DNA of 16,294 bases, from contig JACRHX010000020.1 in the NCBI GenBank assembly GCA_016211955.1, positions 1-16,294 on the forward strand. The letters run 5' to 3'. Origin of the DNA: Parcubacteria group bacterium (lineage in GTDB: Bacteria; Patescibacteriota; Minisyncoccia; UBA6257; JACRHW01). Of the stretch, positions 1 through 6,339 are shown piece after piece (within the stretch, counting starts at the first letter, position 1; the number at the start of each line of letters is the position of its first letter). The notes under the pieces were generated by a model, which worked only from the letters and a program-made list of their open reading frames with translations, did not search any database and had not been told where the DNA came from. The translations under genes were made by a program, and so were the position numbers.

Positions 1-1095
1 AGATAAAAAAAGAATTGAATATGGTCGAGGAGAGGTTCCGTCTTTTGGCGGACCGTCTTTGACGTTGCGACGAAGGGTGATCGTATAAAAGAGCTTGAGG
101 TGTTAGTGGGGATGCCTGATGTGTGGGAGAATAGGGAGGAAGCAGAGCGATTAAATAAAGAGCTTGGGGTGTTGGGTGATGAGCTTCATAAGATCGAGGT
201 GTTGAAAAAGCAGATCGAGGAGCTTGGTGTGTTGGCCGAGCTTGCCCACGAAGGCAACGAATTTGGAGGCGAGTTTGAGGAGAAACTTATTCTTTGTAAG
301 AATGAATTTGAGACGTTTGAGAAAAAGCTTGTGCTTACCGGAAAGTATGATACATCTTCTGCGATGCTTAGTATCTATAGCGGTGCTGGGGGGCAAGATG
401 CACAAGATTGGGTGGGTATGCTTAAAGAGATGTATATACACTATGGAGAGCGAAGGGGCTGGAAGGTGGGTATTATTGATGAGACGCTTGGAGAGTATGC
501 AAATAAGACTGGGAGATATGCAATAAAAAATGTTACAATGGAGATACGCGGTGTTGAGGCGTATGGGTATTTGAAGGGAGAGGCGGGGGTACATCGGTTA
601 GTACGTATTTCGCCCTTTTCGGCGAAGCAGTTGCGCCATACCTCATTTGCGCTTGTGGAGGTGCTTCCAGAACTTTCTGATATTGACGAACAGCAGTTGG
701 AGTTGAGGCCGGAGGATTTGAATATTGAAATGTCGCGTTCGTCGGGGCCCGGAGGTCAGAATGTGAATAAGCGTGAGACGGCGGTACGTGTCGTGCACAT
801 TCCGACAGGAATCTCTGCAGCGTCACAAGCCGAGCGATCACAGGGACAAAACAAAGAGCGTGCCATGAAGGTGCTTAAGGCAAAATTGTACCAGCTTATG
901 GTGACGGAACGCGTAAAAGAGCTTGGTGGATTGAAGGGCAAGACAAAGCCAGAGTGGGGGAGCCAAATTCGTTCTTATGTGGTTCATCCTTATCAGCTTG
1001 TAAAGGATCATCGGACTGACGTGGAAACCTCGCGTATTAATGAGGTTTTGGGGGGGAACCTAGATGTTTTTATTGAGGCGGAACTAGCCTTATAG
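1..1095 (+). CDS. prfB: Peptide chain release factor 2 (RF2), 5' partial, made by +1 frameshifting
   Basis: RF2 recognises UGA/UAA stop codons and triggers peptide release on the ribosome. The stop-recognition tripeptide SPF (codons 610-618) and the catalytic GGQ loop in a GPGGQNVNK context (GGQ at 751-759) are both visible; SPF marks it as RF2, not RF1. The frame beginning at 61 (DVATKGDRIKELEVLVGMPDVW) matches the RF2 start after its frameshift (E. coli ...DYDAKKERLEE...QPDVW). The preceding zero frame is open from base 3 and stops at TGA 60-62, so the product is a fusion across CTT-TGA-C. The zero frame runs off the window edge; ATG at 21 would give 13 codons before the shift, against about 25 in E. 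coli, so the true start is probably a few codons outside. It ends with TAG. An ATG-only call at 100 would drop the N-terminus. ftsE follows after 44 bp, an arrangement common in bacteria. Confidence 0.95.
47..63 (+). promoter_or_regulatory. prfB programmed +1 frameshift site (CTT TGA C)
   Basis: The zero frame reads GAC CGT CTT TGA, with C following. CTTTGAC is the classical RF2 autoregulatory slip site: when RF2 is scarce, the peptidyl-tRNA on CTT slips to TTT and translation continues in the +1 frame with GAC (Asp). The frame after 61 is open to the RF2 end. The usual stimulatory SD-like element three bases upstream is weak here: GGCGGA at 47-52, instead of AGGGGG, with 4 bases before CTT. 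A stronger purine run, GAGGAGAGG (27-35), lies further upstream. Confidence 0.9.
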
Positions 1096-1139
1096 ATATC
1101 GTTCCTAATAGCTAGAAGCTAAAAGCTAATTCCTAACAT

Positions 1140-1823
1140 ATGATTCACTTTCAGGGTGTTTCTAAAATTTATACTACCAAGAGCAAGGCGTTAGATAATG
1201 TGACGTTTAAAATAGACGATCACGAGTTTGTTTCGTTTGTAGGAAAGTCCGGTGCGGGTAAGTCGACAGTAGTGAAAATGTTGATAGGGGAGGAGACTCC
1301 GACACGAGGACGAGTTATTTTAAACAATATTGATGTTGCAAAATTACCGCGTGTACAGCTTCCTTTATTGAGGAGAAAGATAGGGGTTATTTTTCAGGAC
1401 TATCGTTTATTACCCCACAAGACTGTTTTTGAAAATGTGTCGTTTGCGCTTGAGGTGAATGGTCGCACGGAACGTGAGATTAGGGAGTTTGTTCCCCAGG
1501 CAATCGAGCTTGTTGGGCTTAAGGAGCATGCGGGACGTCTTCCTCATGAACTTTCCGGTGGAGAAAAACAACGCGCAGCGATTGCTAGGGCGCTTATCCA
1601 CCATCCCGACGTTCTTATCGCCGATGAGCCTACGGGAAATCTCGATGCTATCAACACATGGGAAGTTATCAAATTACTTGTTAAAATTAATGAGTTGGGG
1701 ACGACGGTGATTCTTGCCACCCATGATAAGGATGTTATCAACACGTTAGGAAAGCGCGTGGTAACTCTCGATAATGGAAAGGTGATACGTGATGAAGCTG
1801 ATGGAAAATATATTATTGCATAA
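1140..1823 (+). CDS. ftsE: Cell division ATP-binding protein FtsE
   Basis: ABC-type ATPase of 227 aa, the normal FtsE length, that pairs with FtsX at the membrane to control peptidoglycan hydrolases during division. Visible motifs: Walker A GKSGAGKST (residues 35-43), Q-loop IFQDYRLL, signature LSGGEKQR, Walker B VLIADEP with TGNLD, and H-loop ATHD. The early 'FQDYRLLPHKTVFENV' stretch is typical of FtsE. ATG 1140 is the only start that keeps the family N-terminus (MIHFQGVSKIY); no SD precedes it. The 44-bp gap after prfB carries short direct repeats (TTCCTAA twice, AGCTA several times) and no terminator, so co-transcription with prfB is likely. ftsX begins 6 bp downstream. Confidence 0.95.
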   Translation: MIHFQGVSKIYTTKSKALDNVTFKIDDHEFVSFVGKSGAGKSTVVKMLIGEETPTRGRVILNNIDVAKLPRVQLPLLRRKIGVIFQDYRLLPHKTVFENVSFALEVNGRTEREIREFVPQAIELVGLKEHAGRLPHELSGGEKQRAAIARALIHHPDVLIADEPTGNLDAINTWEVIKLLVKINELGTTVILATHDKDVINTLGKRVVTLDNGKVIRDEADGKYIIA

Positions 1824-1829
1824 CAGCGC

Positions 1830-2738
1830 ATGGTAACCACTTTTATTCGTGTTTTAAAATATGGGTTTAACTCCTTCTGGAAGGGGGGGCTACTTACTAC
1901 TGCTACGGTGGCAATTATGGTGGTAGCGCTTTCCGTATTTTCTGGGCTTATCTTTTTTAATGTAGTTACGAAGACTGCCCTCGCGAGCTTGCAAGACAAA
2001 ATCGATATTAGCGTTTATTTCAAAACCGATGCGGAGGAGTCATCTATTCTTAAAGTAAAATCAGCACTTGAGAAGCTCGATGAGACGAAAGAGATTGTCT
2101 ATATTTCTCGCGTTGAGGCGCTTGATAGGTTTCGTGAAAAACACAAAAACGAAAAAGTCGTGATCGATGCGCTTGATGCACTGGGGGATAATCCTCTCCA
2201 GGCGTCGTTAAATATCAAAGCAAAAGATCCCCGTCAGTACGGTATGATCGCCTCTTACTTTGATGCGCCCACCATCAAGCCAGTAATTGAAAAGGTAAGC
2301 TACCAGCAAAATCAGGTAGTGATTGAACGCCTTGTAAAAATAATTGATACGGCAGAGAAGAGTGGGTTGATTATTACCCTCATTCTTATTTTTATCGCAG
2401 GGCTTGTGGCGCTTAATACCGTTCGTCTTGCTATTTACTCAAATCGTGAAGAGATTGGGGTGATGCGTCTTGTGGGAGCGTTGAATAGCTTTATCAGTGG
2501 TCCCTATGTGGTGCAGGGTATTTTGCAGGGTTTTCTCGCATCAGTGATTACTACTATTATCTTCTTTCCCCTCATTCATTTTATTTCTCCCTACATTCAA
2601 GCAATGATTCCTGAGGTAAATCTTTGGGCATACTTCCTCGATAATGCATTTGTTATTTTTTCAATACAGACGGGGGCGGGGGTGGCGTTGGGAAGTATTT
2701 CGAGCTTGATCGCGGTCCGCAAATACCTCAAAGCATAG
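1830..2738 (+). CDS. ftsX: Cell division membrane protein FtsX
   Basis: Polytopic partner of FtsE, 302 aa. The order is as expected for FtsX: a short cytoplasmic N-terminus (VTTFIRVLKYGFNSFWKGG), TM1 at about residues 20-48, an extracytoplasmic domain of about 120 residues with the conserved 'ISVYFK' strand, TM2 (GLIITLILIFIAGLVALNTVRLAI), the cytoplasmic 'NREEIGVMRLVGA' loop typical of FtsX-fold permeases, then TM3 and TM4 near the C-terminus. It lies 6 bp after ftsE, with no SD. Its TAG stop shares its last base with the left arm of a long inverted repeat (2738-2860), which may act as the transcript's 3' structure. Confidence 0.93.
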   Translation: MVTTFIRVLKYGFNSFWKGGLLTTATVAIMVVALSVFSGLIFFNVVTKTALASLQDKIDISVYFKTDAEESSILKVKSALEKLDETKEIVYISRVEALDRFREKHKNEKVVIDALDALGDNPLQASLNIKAKDPRQYGMIASYFDAPTIKPVIEKVSYQQNQVVIERLVKIIDTAEKSGLIITLILIFIAGLVALNTVRLAIYSNREEIGVMRLVGALNSFISGPYVVQGILQGFLASVITTIIFFPLIHFISPYIQAMIPEVNLWAYFLDNAFVIFSIQTGAGVALGSISSLIAVRKYLKA

Positions 2739-2860
2739 AAACCTTCATTTTTGGCGCATAGCTTTGTCGGAGACTACGTTTTTTATTCGCTGTACTGTCT
2801 TTGTACAGCTCACAAAAAGCCTCGCCTCCTTCGCGCTTTGCATCCAAAAATGAAGGTTTC
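2738..2860. repeat. Inverted-repeat element with 17-bp perfect arms
   Basis: GAAACCTTCATTTTTGG (2738-2754) is perfectly complementary to CCAAAAATGAAGGTTTC (2844-2860), with 89 bp between. Inside is a second hairpin, GCTGTAC...GTACAGC, with a 7-base loop. No convincing gene lies inside. No flanking direct repeat is obvious, so it is called a repeat and not a proven mobile element. It begins at the ftsX stop and may double as a 3' RNA structure. It could be a MITE-like element, since CPR genomes carry such intergenic repeats. Confidence 0.75.
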
Positions 2861-2920
2861 TATTTTATCAATCTCTCTCGGGACTTCATCTAAGTGTGTG
2901 GGTTTTTGTGTTTTCATGTC

Positions 2921-2940
2921 ATTCCCGCGAAGGCGGGAAT
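2921..2940. repeat. REP-like palindrome (ATTCCCGC-GAAG-GCGGGAAT)
   Basis: An 8-bp perfect stem with GAAG loop, followed by CCAG. This ATTCCCGCGnnGGCGGGAATCCAG type of repeat is dispersed in many bacterial genomes (related to the Neisseria dRS3 repeat) and produces the spurious translation 'FPRRRESR', which is present here in an intergenic reading frame. Together with the 2738-2860 element it fills most of the 327 bp between ftsX and the next gene. A TTGACA box (2987-2992) follows, but I see no good -10 partner. Confidence 0.8.
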
Positions 2941-3065
2941 CCAGAACGACCTAAATCTGAGCCTTAGATACTAGTTTAAGTAGGGCTTGACATATTATTA
3001 TTATGTTAGGTTACTAATAGACTCGGCGGGAGAAATCTTGCTGAAAAATGAAAGGAAATATCGAC

Positions 3066-3434
3066 ATGAATGTACAGGCTCTTTCGATGGATGAAGCAAA
3101 ACAGAAGTTGATGGCACTGGGAGAGCACCTCGAGGGTGCCCAGAGTACTACCATTGATTTCGCGCGCTTTCTCGCTTCGCGCCTCAACTCACAGCTCGTT
3201 CCGATGGGATTCGTCATGGCCTGCGAGCTCGCTCTCTACGATCTTCAGAAGGGAGTGGACGGGTTTTCGGGACAGCCGATTCGAAGTAGTCTCGTGGGGT
3301 ATCCTCCTATGATCTACGTTCTGCTTCGTGTGGAGATTCCCATGATTGCAAAGGCCATCTTCCCCGAGGAGTTCGCCGCTGGTGTCCAGGAGTTCATTGA
3401 AGAGATGAACAAGAAAATGGACGCCGCGAAGTAG
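3066..3434 (+). CDS. Unknown small protein, GC-rich
   Basis: I do not recognise this family. An alternative upstream ATG at 3048 adds six residues, but the purine run AAAGGAAA (3051-3057) sits at SD distance from ATG 3066, so 3066 (122 aa) is preferred. The protein is mostly helical in appearance, with amphipathic ends, a central Gly/Pro stretch (VDGFSGQP ... GYPPM) and an acidic/lysine C-terminus (FIEEMNKKMDAAK). No signal peptide or clear membrane helix. Composition is unusual: 3121-3240 has 71 G+C of 120, while the HNH gene just downstream has 17 of 60 over 3721-3780. A strong terminator follows directly and repeats lie upstream, so it looks like a self-contained transcription unit, perhaps acquired. 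Function unknown. Confidence 0.8.
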   Translation: MNVQALSMDEAKQKLMALGEHLEGAQSTTIDFARFLASRLNSQLVPMGFVMACELALYDLQKGVDGFSGQPIRSSLVGYPPMIYVLLRVEIPMIAKAIFPEEFAAGVQEFIEEMNKKMDAAK

Positions 3435-3453
3435 TCAAGGTGTCCAAGGGTTT

Positions 3454-3488
3454 GCCAGTTGTCCCAAACAGCTGGCTTTTTTGTTTTT
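3454..3488 (+). terminator. Intrinsic terminator after the unknown gene
   Basis: GCCAGTTG (3454-3461), loop TCCCAAA, CAGCTGGC (3469-3476): an 8-bp stem with one G-U pair, followed by TTTTTTGTTTTT. It lies 19 bp after the TAG of the GC-rich gene. Confidence 0.9.
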
Positions 3489-3529
3489 AGTTGCGAGATT
3501 ACCTGTTTTTTGTTACAAATAGTGATAAT

Positions 3530-3600
3530 TGCCGGATCACCTGCCTGCGCAGGCAGGTCTAATGGTAGGATAGAGGACTCTGGATTTGATAATACGGTTC
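3530..3600 (+). pseudogene. Degenerate tRNA-Gln(CTG) copy interrupted in the D-arm
   Basis: Aligned by eye with the intact tRNA-Gln at 3942: TGCCGGATC matches TGCGGGATC (8 of 9), GTCTAATGGTAGGATA matches GTCTAACGGTAGGACA (14 of 16), and the anticodon loop CTCTGGA matches CTCTGAA (6 of 7). Between tRNA positions 9 and 10 an 18-nt palindromic insert is present. The anticodon stem GAGGA/TTTGA no longer pairs, the T-arm breaks off after ACGGTTC, and there is no 3' acceptor half. It is therefore a dead remnant. Confidence 0.7.
3539..3558. repeat. 20-bp perfect palindrome ACCTGCCTGCGCAGGCAGGT
   Basis: Perfectly self-complementary. It lies in the D-arm of the tRNA-Gln remnant: 3539-3556 is extra sequence between tRNA positions 9 and 10, and the final GT is shared with the D-stem. 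GC-rich palindromes of this kind (CCTGCC...GGCAGG) are, from general knowledge, dispersed in CPR genomes. Confidence 0.8.
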
Positions 3601-3612
3601 ATATGCTATAAT
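3586..3612 (+). promoter_or_regulatory. Candidate promoter of the HNH gene (leaderless)
   Basis: TATAAT at 3607-3612 is a perfect -10 box; TTGATA at 3586-3591 is a possible -35, with a shortish 15-bp spacer. The expected transcription start (6-8 bp after the -10) falls on or just before ATG 3621, so the mRNA would be leaderless. The promoter overlaps the end of the tRNA remnant. Confidence 0.55.
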
Positions 3613-3620
3613 ATCAGTAT

Positions 3621-3956
3621 ATGCCGTACAAGGATATTATCAAAAGAAGAGCGTGTCATAAAAGATACTATGCGAGAAACAGACAGCTTTATAGGCAGAA
3701 AAATATTAAACGAAGAAATGAACTGATTGATTTTGTTGTTGCTTTTAAACAAAAACCATGTATGGATTGTGGAATAACTTATCCACCCTACGTAATGGAT
3801 TTTGATCACAGGGATAGGAAAACAAAGGTGGCAAGTATTAATGAAATGATAAATTTACATAGTTATTCTAAAGATAAGATTTTAGCAGAGATTAATAAGT
3901 GTGATTTGGTGTGCGCCAACTGTCATAGAATTAGAACATATTGCGGGATCGTCTAA
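3621..3956 (+). CDS. Small HNH endonuclease, ends inside a tRNA gene
   Basis: 111-aa HNH nuclease. The zinc-ribbon pairs are C47-x2-C50 and C98-x2-C101; the beta-beta-alpha catalytic parts are DFDH (D62/H63) and CANCHR (N100, H102). The N-terminal 45 residues are strongly basic (KRRACHKRYYARNRQLYRQKN), a likely DNA-binding arm. Such proteins cut DNA, often as homing-type elements, but a specific target is not proven. Base composition is low in GC (17 of 60 at 3721-3780). The last four codons and the TAA stop (3942-3956) are also the first 15 nt of tRNA-Gln(CUG), and a broken copy of the same tRNA lies upstream, so the gene appears to be inserted at a tRNA-Gln gene. No SD; possible leaderless mRNA. 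Confidence 0.88.
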   Translation: MPYKDIIKRRACHKRYYARNRQLYRQKNIKRRNELIDFVVAFKQKPCMDCGITYPPYVMDFDHRDRKTKVASINEMINLHSYSKDKILAEINKCDLVCANCHRIRTYCGIV

Positions 3957-4012
3957 CGGTAGGACAGCGCCCTCTGAAGGCGTTTATCTTGGTTCGAATC
4001 CAAGTCCCGCAG
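3942..4012 (+). tRNA. tRNA-Gln, anticodon CUG
   Basis: A full cloverleaf: acceptor TGCGGGA/TCCCGCA (7 bp), T8, D-arm GTCT-AACGGTA-GGAC, anticodon stem GCGCC/GGCGT around loop CTCTGAA (anticodon CTG reads CAG), variable TTAT, T-arm CTTGG-TTCGAAT-CCAAG. The discriminator is G4012; CCA is not encoded. The U1-A72 pair and G73 are typical glutamine identity features. The 5' 15 nt overlap the end of the HNH gene. Confidence 0.95.
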
Positions 4013-4104
4013 CACTAGTTAACGCAATATCGAGTAAACCAGAGAGCCCGTTTTTCTAAATGTGGAGAAATTTGATATAGTATAGAATATCAACACTCAT
4101 AAAT

Positions 4105-4593
4105 ATGATTGCGCATAGTCCTAAAGATATTTTAAATCATATAGCTGGGCAGCCTGGTTTTGACTACAACCAGATTACCGACGAGGTTTTTATTGGTACC
4201 AATATGTGCTGCCAGTTTGGGTTTTCAAAAGAACTTTTGTCAAAAGAGGTTAGGGCGGATATCAGCCTAGAAGCAGATCGTACTGATGCCCCCGATGGCG
4301 TTGATTATTTTCTATGGCTCCAGACAAAAGACAGAGAAGCGCCCAGCCTAAAAGGTCTTGAGATCGGAGTTAAGTTTCTAGACTTCTTAATTAGCAATAA
4401 AATTAAAACTTTCATTCACTGCAGAAATGGGCATGGGCGAGCCCCCACTCTTTTCGCCGCTTATTTAATCAGCCACGGCATGGGGGTGGAGGAGTCAATC
4501 GCGCTCATCAAATCTAAAAGACCAGTAATTCACCTAACCGACCTACAGATGCAGGCACTCCATGGGTTTAAAGTCACTGTATCTAAGCGATAG
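4105..4593 (+). CDS. Dual-specificity/tyrosine phosphatase-like protein
   Basis: 162 aa. The signature HC-x5-R is present as IHCRNGHGRAPT (C106 nucleophile, R112), the P-loop of cysteine-dependent phosphatases. The sequence before it, FLWLQTKDREAP, offers D77 as a possible general acid. Downstream helices (TLFAAYLISHGMGVEESIALIKSKRP) fit the DSP fold, in which 'A...L....G....A...I...RP' is common. Predicted cytoplasmic, no signal peptide. Substrate unknown: protein, RNA 5'-phosphate or lipid phosphatases share this motif. It follows tRNA-Gln by 92 bp and precedes the TspO-like gene by 6 bp in the same frame, suggesting one transcript. No SD. Confidence 0.85.
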   Translation: MIAHSPKDILNHIAGQPGFDYNQITDEVFIGTNMCCQFGFSKELLSKEVRADISLEADRTDAPDGVDYFLWLQTKDREAPSLKGLEIGVKFLDFLISNKIKTFIHCRNGHGRAPTLFAAYLISHGMGVEESIALIKSKRPVIHLTDLQMQALHGFKVTVSKR

Positions 4594-4599
4594 CGTTCT

Positions 4600-4995
4600 A
4601 TGGATCCGTATAATAGGTATTCGCAACTTATTAAACCATTTTGGTCGCCACCTGCGTGGGTTTTTGGACCTGTGTGGACGTTTCTTTATGTTCTTATTGC
4701 CGTTTCTTTTGGAAGGGTGTTTTTGATGGCGTGGAGGAGAGAGGTTTCTTTTTGGGTGGCGTTGCCTTTTGCACTTAATCTTGTTTTTAATTTTGTTTTT
4801 ACACCGATACAGTTTGGACTCAAAAATAACTTCTTAGCTGCGATTGATATATTTTTTGTTTTTGGAACGCTTGTTTGGGCAATGATAGCTATTTTCCCTC
4901 GTGTGCGTTGGATAGCATACATTCAAATTCCATATTTACTTTGGGTTTCTTTTGCAACCGTATTGCAGTTAACCGTTACGTATTTAAATAGATAG
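4600..4995 (+). CDS. TspO/MBR-family protein lacking the first helix
   Basis: 131 aa, very Trp/Phe-rich. The conserved block KPFWSPPAWVFGPVWTFLY and the C-terminal PYLLWVSFATVLQLT segment are diagnostic of TspO/MBR (tryptophan-rich sensory) proteins, which bind porphyrin-like ligands in the membrane. Family members are usually about 150-160 aa with five helices. Here the protein begins at MDPYNRYSQLIKPFW, so the N-terminal helix is absent and about four helices remain. The frame upstream is closed at 4591-4593 by the stop of the phosphatase gene, so a longer start is not available. It may be a natural short form or truncated. Confidence 0.88.
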   Translation: MDPYNRYSQLIKPFWSPPAWVFGPVWTFLYVLIAVSFGRVFLMAWRREVSFWVALPFALNLVFNFVFTPIQFGLKNNFLAAIDIFFVFGTLVWAMIAIFPRVRWIAYIQIPYLLWVSFATVLQLTVTYLNR

Positions 4996-5051
4996 AAATT
5001 GATAAATTGCGCGAGAGGTGTTATTTTTATTTTAGTTCATTTAAATAGATA
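4982..5051 (+). repeat. 13-bp direct repeat ATTTAAATAGATA flanking a short AT-rich spacer
   Basis: ATTTAAATAGATA occurs at 4982-4994 (overlapping the TspO-like stop codon) and at 5039-5051, 44 bp apart. It may reflect a small duplication; it has no evident function. The second copy lies just before the SD of the next gene. Confidence 0.4.
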
Positions 5052-5073
5052 AAAGAAACGGGAGGGAAATTGT

Positions 5074-6258
5074 ATGGGTTCGTTCGCCTATACGTGTGCT
5101 GTCTCGGGTTTTCCTATTGAGGCGGGGGATAAGGTGTTTTATCTTATGCTGACTAAAAATCCATAGCACAAAGATGGAGAAAATACCTGTTATAGTACTG
5201 ACATTTGGTTTCCTCGGACACCGCCACTTCTTGCTGAATATAATGACTATGGAAGTGTTGAAAATGTCGAGGAGGGACTGGTGCGGGATTTGTGGCTTCA
5301 GGGACTTCAACTTGATTTGATTGAACAAGGGGTTGGGGATAATAGCGTTCATGATGTTCCTACTTCAAAGACGATGACGTTTGACGATTTGCTTAATGCA
5401 CTGGTCGAAGGACGAGTACTTGTGGATCGAAATTTTAAATCCTTTTCTTCTCCACTTTTGCATTCCCACGGAGCTCTTAAAAAAATTGAAGAACTGCCGG
5501 CACGCATCGATCTCGATTTTATAGGTTCTAAACAGTGGGATGAGCCCCTTCTCGATAAAACTCCGAAAGGTGTCCCAACTTTAGAGCGGATTATAAGCAT
5601 CCTCGTATCTCATGGGTATGCAATAGCACAAGAATTTGGAGGGCAGGGATTTTTTGTTGATGAGCTTCAGAGCGGACACGTGCGTGTTCGTTGTGGTGAT
5701 CACCATTCTTCAAAAACTGAAGATTCTGTTACCTTAGCGCAAGTGTTGTCCTTTTTTAGAGATGAGTATGAAGCAGTAGTGGTTGCCGGGACTGGTTCTT
5801 ATGCTCATTCTGCAGACCTTCTTATATTTCCTCGTCCTAATATTAAAGATTACTATGGCTACCGCATGGAGAATCAAGCTCATCTTGTAGTGAGTCATGC
5901 AATGATTCGTAAAGATGTTTGGGAGGCGTTACTTTCCGGAATGCGTTGGCAAAAAATGGTGCAGTCCATACTTAAGCATTGGGCAGACCATGTTGTTAGT
6001 ATGTTTAGAAATTTTTCTTTACCTTCTGTGGGAATTGGTACACACTTAGACCTTCTCTTCCGCACACAAAAGAACGCACCGGAGTCTCTCATAAAAGTTC
6101 TTGCTGAATTTGCTGTCATAGAGAGACGTCTTTCTGAATGTCGTTACCAGTGGAGACCTTCTTCGAGTGCCGGACCTCAGTTTGGTGAATGGCGTGAACA
6201 CGCTAATCTTCTTGCAGCGCTTCAACGTGTTGCTCGTAGCAATGCAAGAGAAAAATAG
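5074..6258 (+). CDS. Unknown protein interrupted by in-frame TAG
   Basis: The frame opens at ATG 5074, just after a strong SD, GGGAGGG (5060-5066), and is interrupted only by TAG at 5164-5166 (codon 31). It then runs in the same frame to TAG at 6256-6258, about 394 codons. The sequence before the stop (MGSFAYTCAVSGFPIEAGD) and after it (CYSTDIWFPRTPPLLAEYNDYG) reads as one continuous domain, with a possible metal-binding Cys in each half. GTG 5281 has an SD-like GGAGGG (5271-5276) 4 bp upstream and could restart a 325-aa product. The rest looks soluble and mixed alpha/beta; I do not recognise the family. CAG>TAG by one transition would explain it. It could be a pseudogene, a sequencing error or, less likely, readthrough. 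A strong terminator follows. Confidence 0.7.
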
Positions 6259-6269
6259 CAATTCCATAT

Positions 6270-6295
6270 CTCGTACATTATTGTGCGAGTTTTTT
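6270..6295 (+). terminator. Intrinsic terminator before pyrG
   Basis: CTCGTACA (6270-6277), loop TTAT, TGTGCGAG (6282-6289): an 8-bp stem with one G-U pair, then TTTTTT. It ends the interrupted gene and overlaps the extra GTG-initiated 5' extension of the pyrG frame, which supports the later ATG (6340) as the real pyrG start. Confidence 0.88.
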
Positions 6296-6339
6296 ATTCA
6301 TTGCTTGTATTAGGAGAGGAAAAGAGAGAGAATCATAAA

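Noticed and set aside
151..594. Long antisense ORFs over prfB, pyrG, the sigma gene and others
   Set aside because: They mirror real genes, have no start signals, and show no recognisable domains.
100..1095. prfB starting at ATG-equivalent 100
   Set aside because: RF2 homology extends upstream through 61 and across the CTT-TGA-C frameshift site, so 100 is not the start.
2751..2954. 67-aa ORF ending in FPRRRESR
   Set aside because: It is a chance frame through two intergenic repeats; the 'FPRRRESR' string is a known artefact of the ATTCCCGC palindrome.
5164..5166. TAG reassigned to a sense codon
   Set aside because: TAG terminates many intact genes in the window (prfB, ftsX, phosphatase, TspO-like, permease, the last gene).
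6283..6339. pyrG start at GTG 6283
   Set aside because: The codon lies inside the right arm of a strong terminator, and the added 19 residues do not resemble CTP synthase; ATG 6340 gives the family N-terminus.
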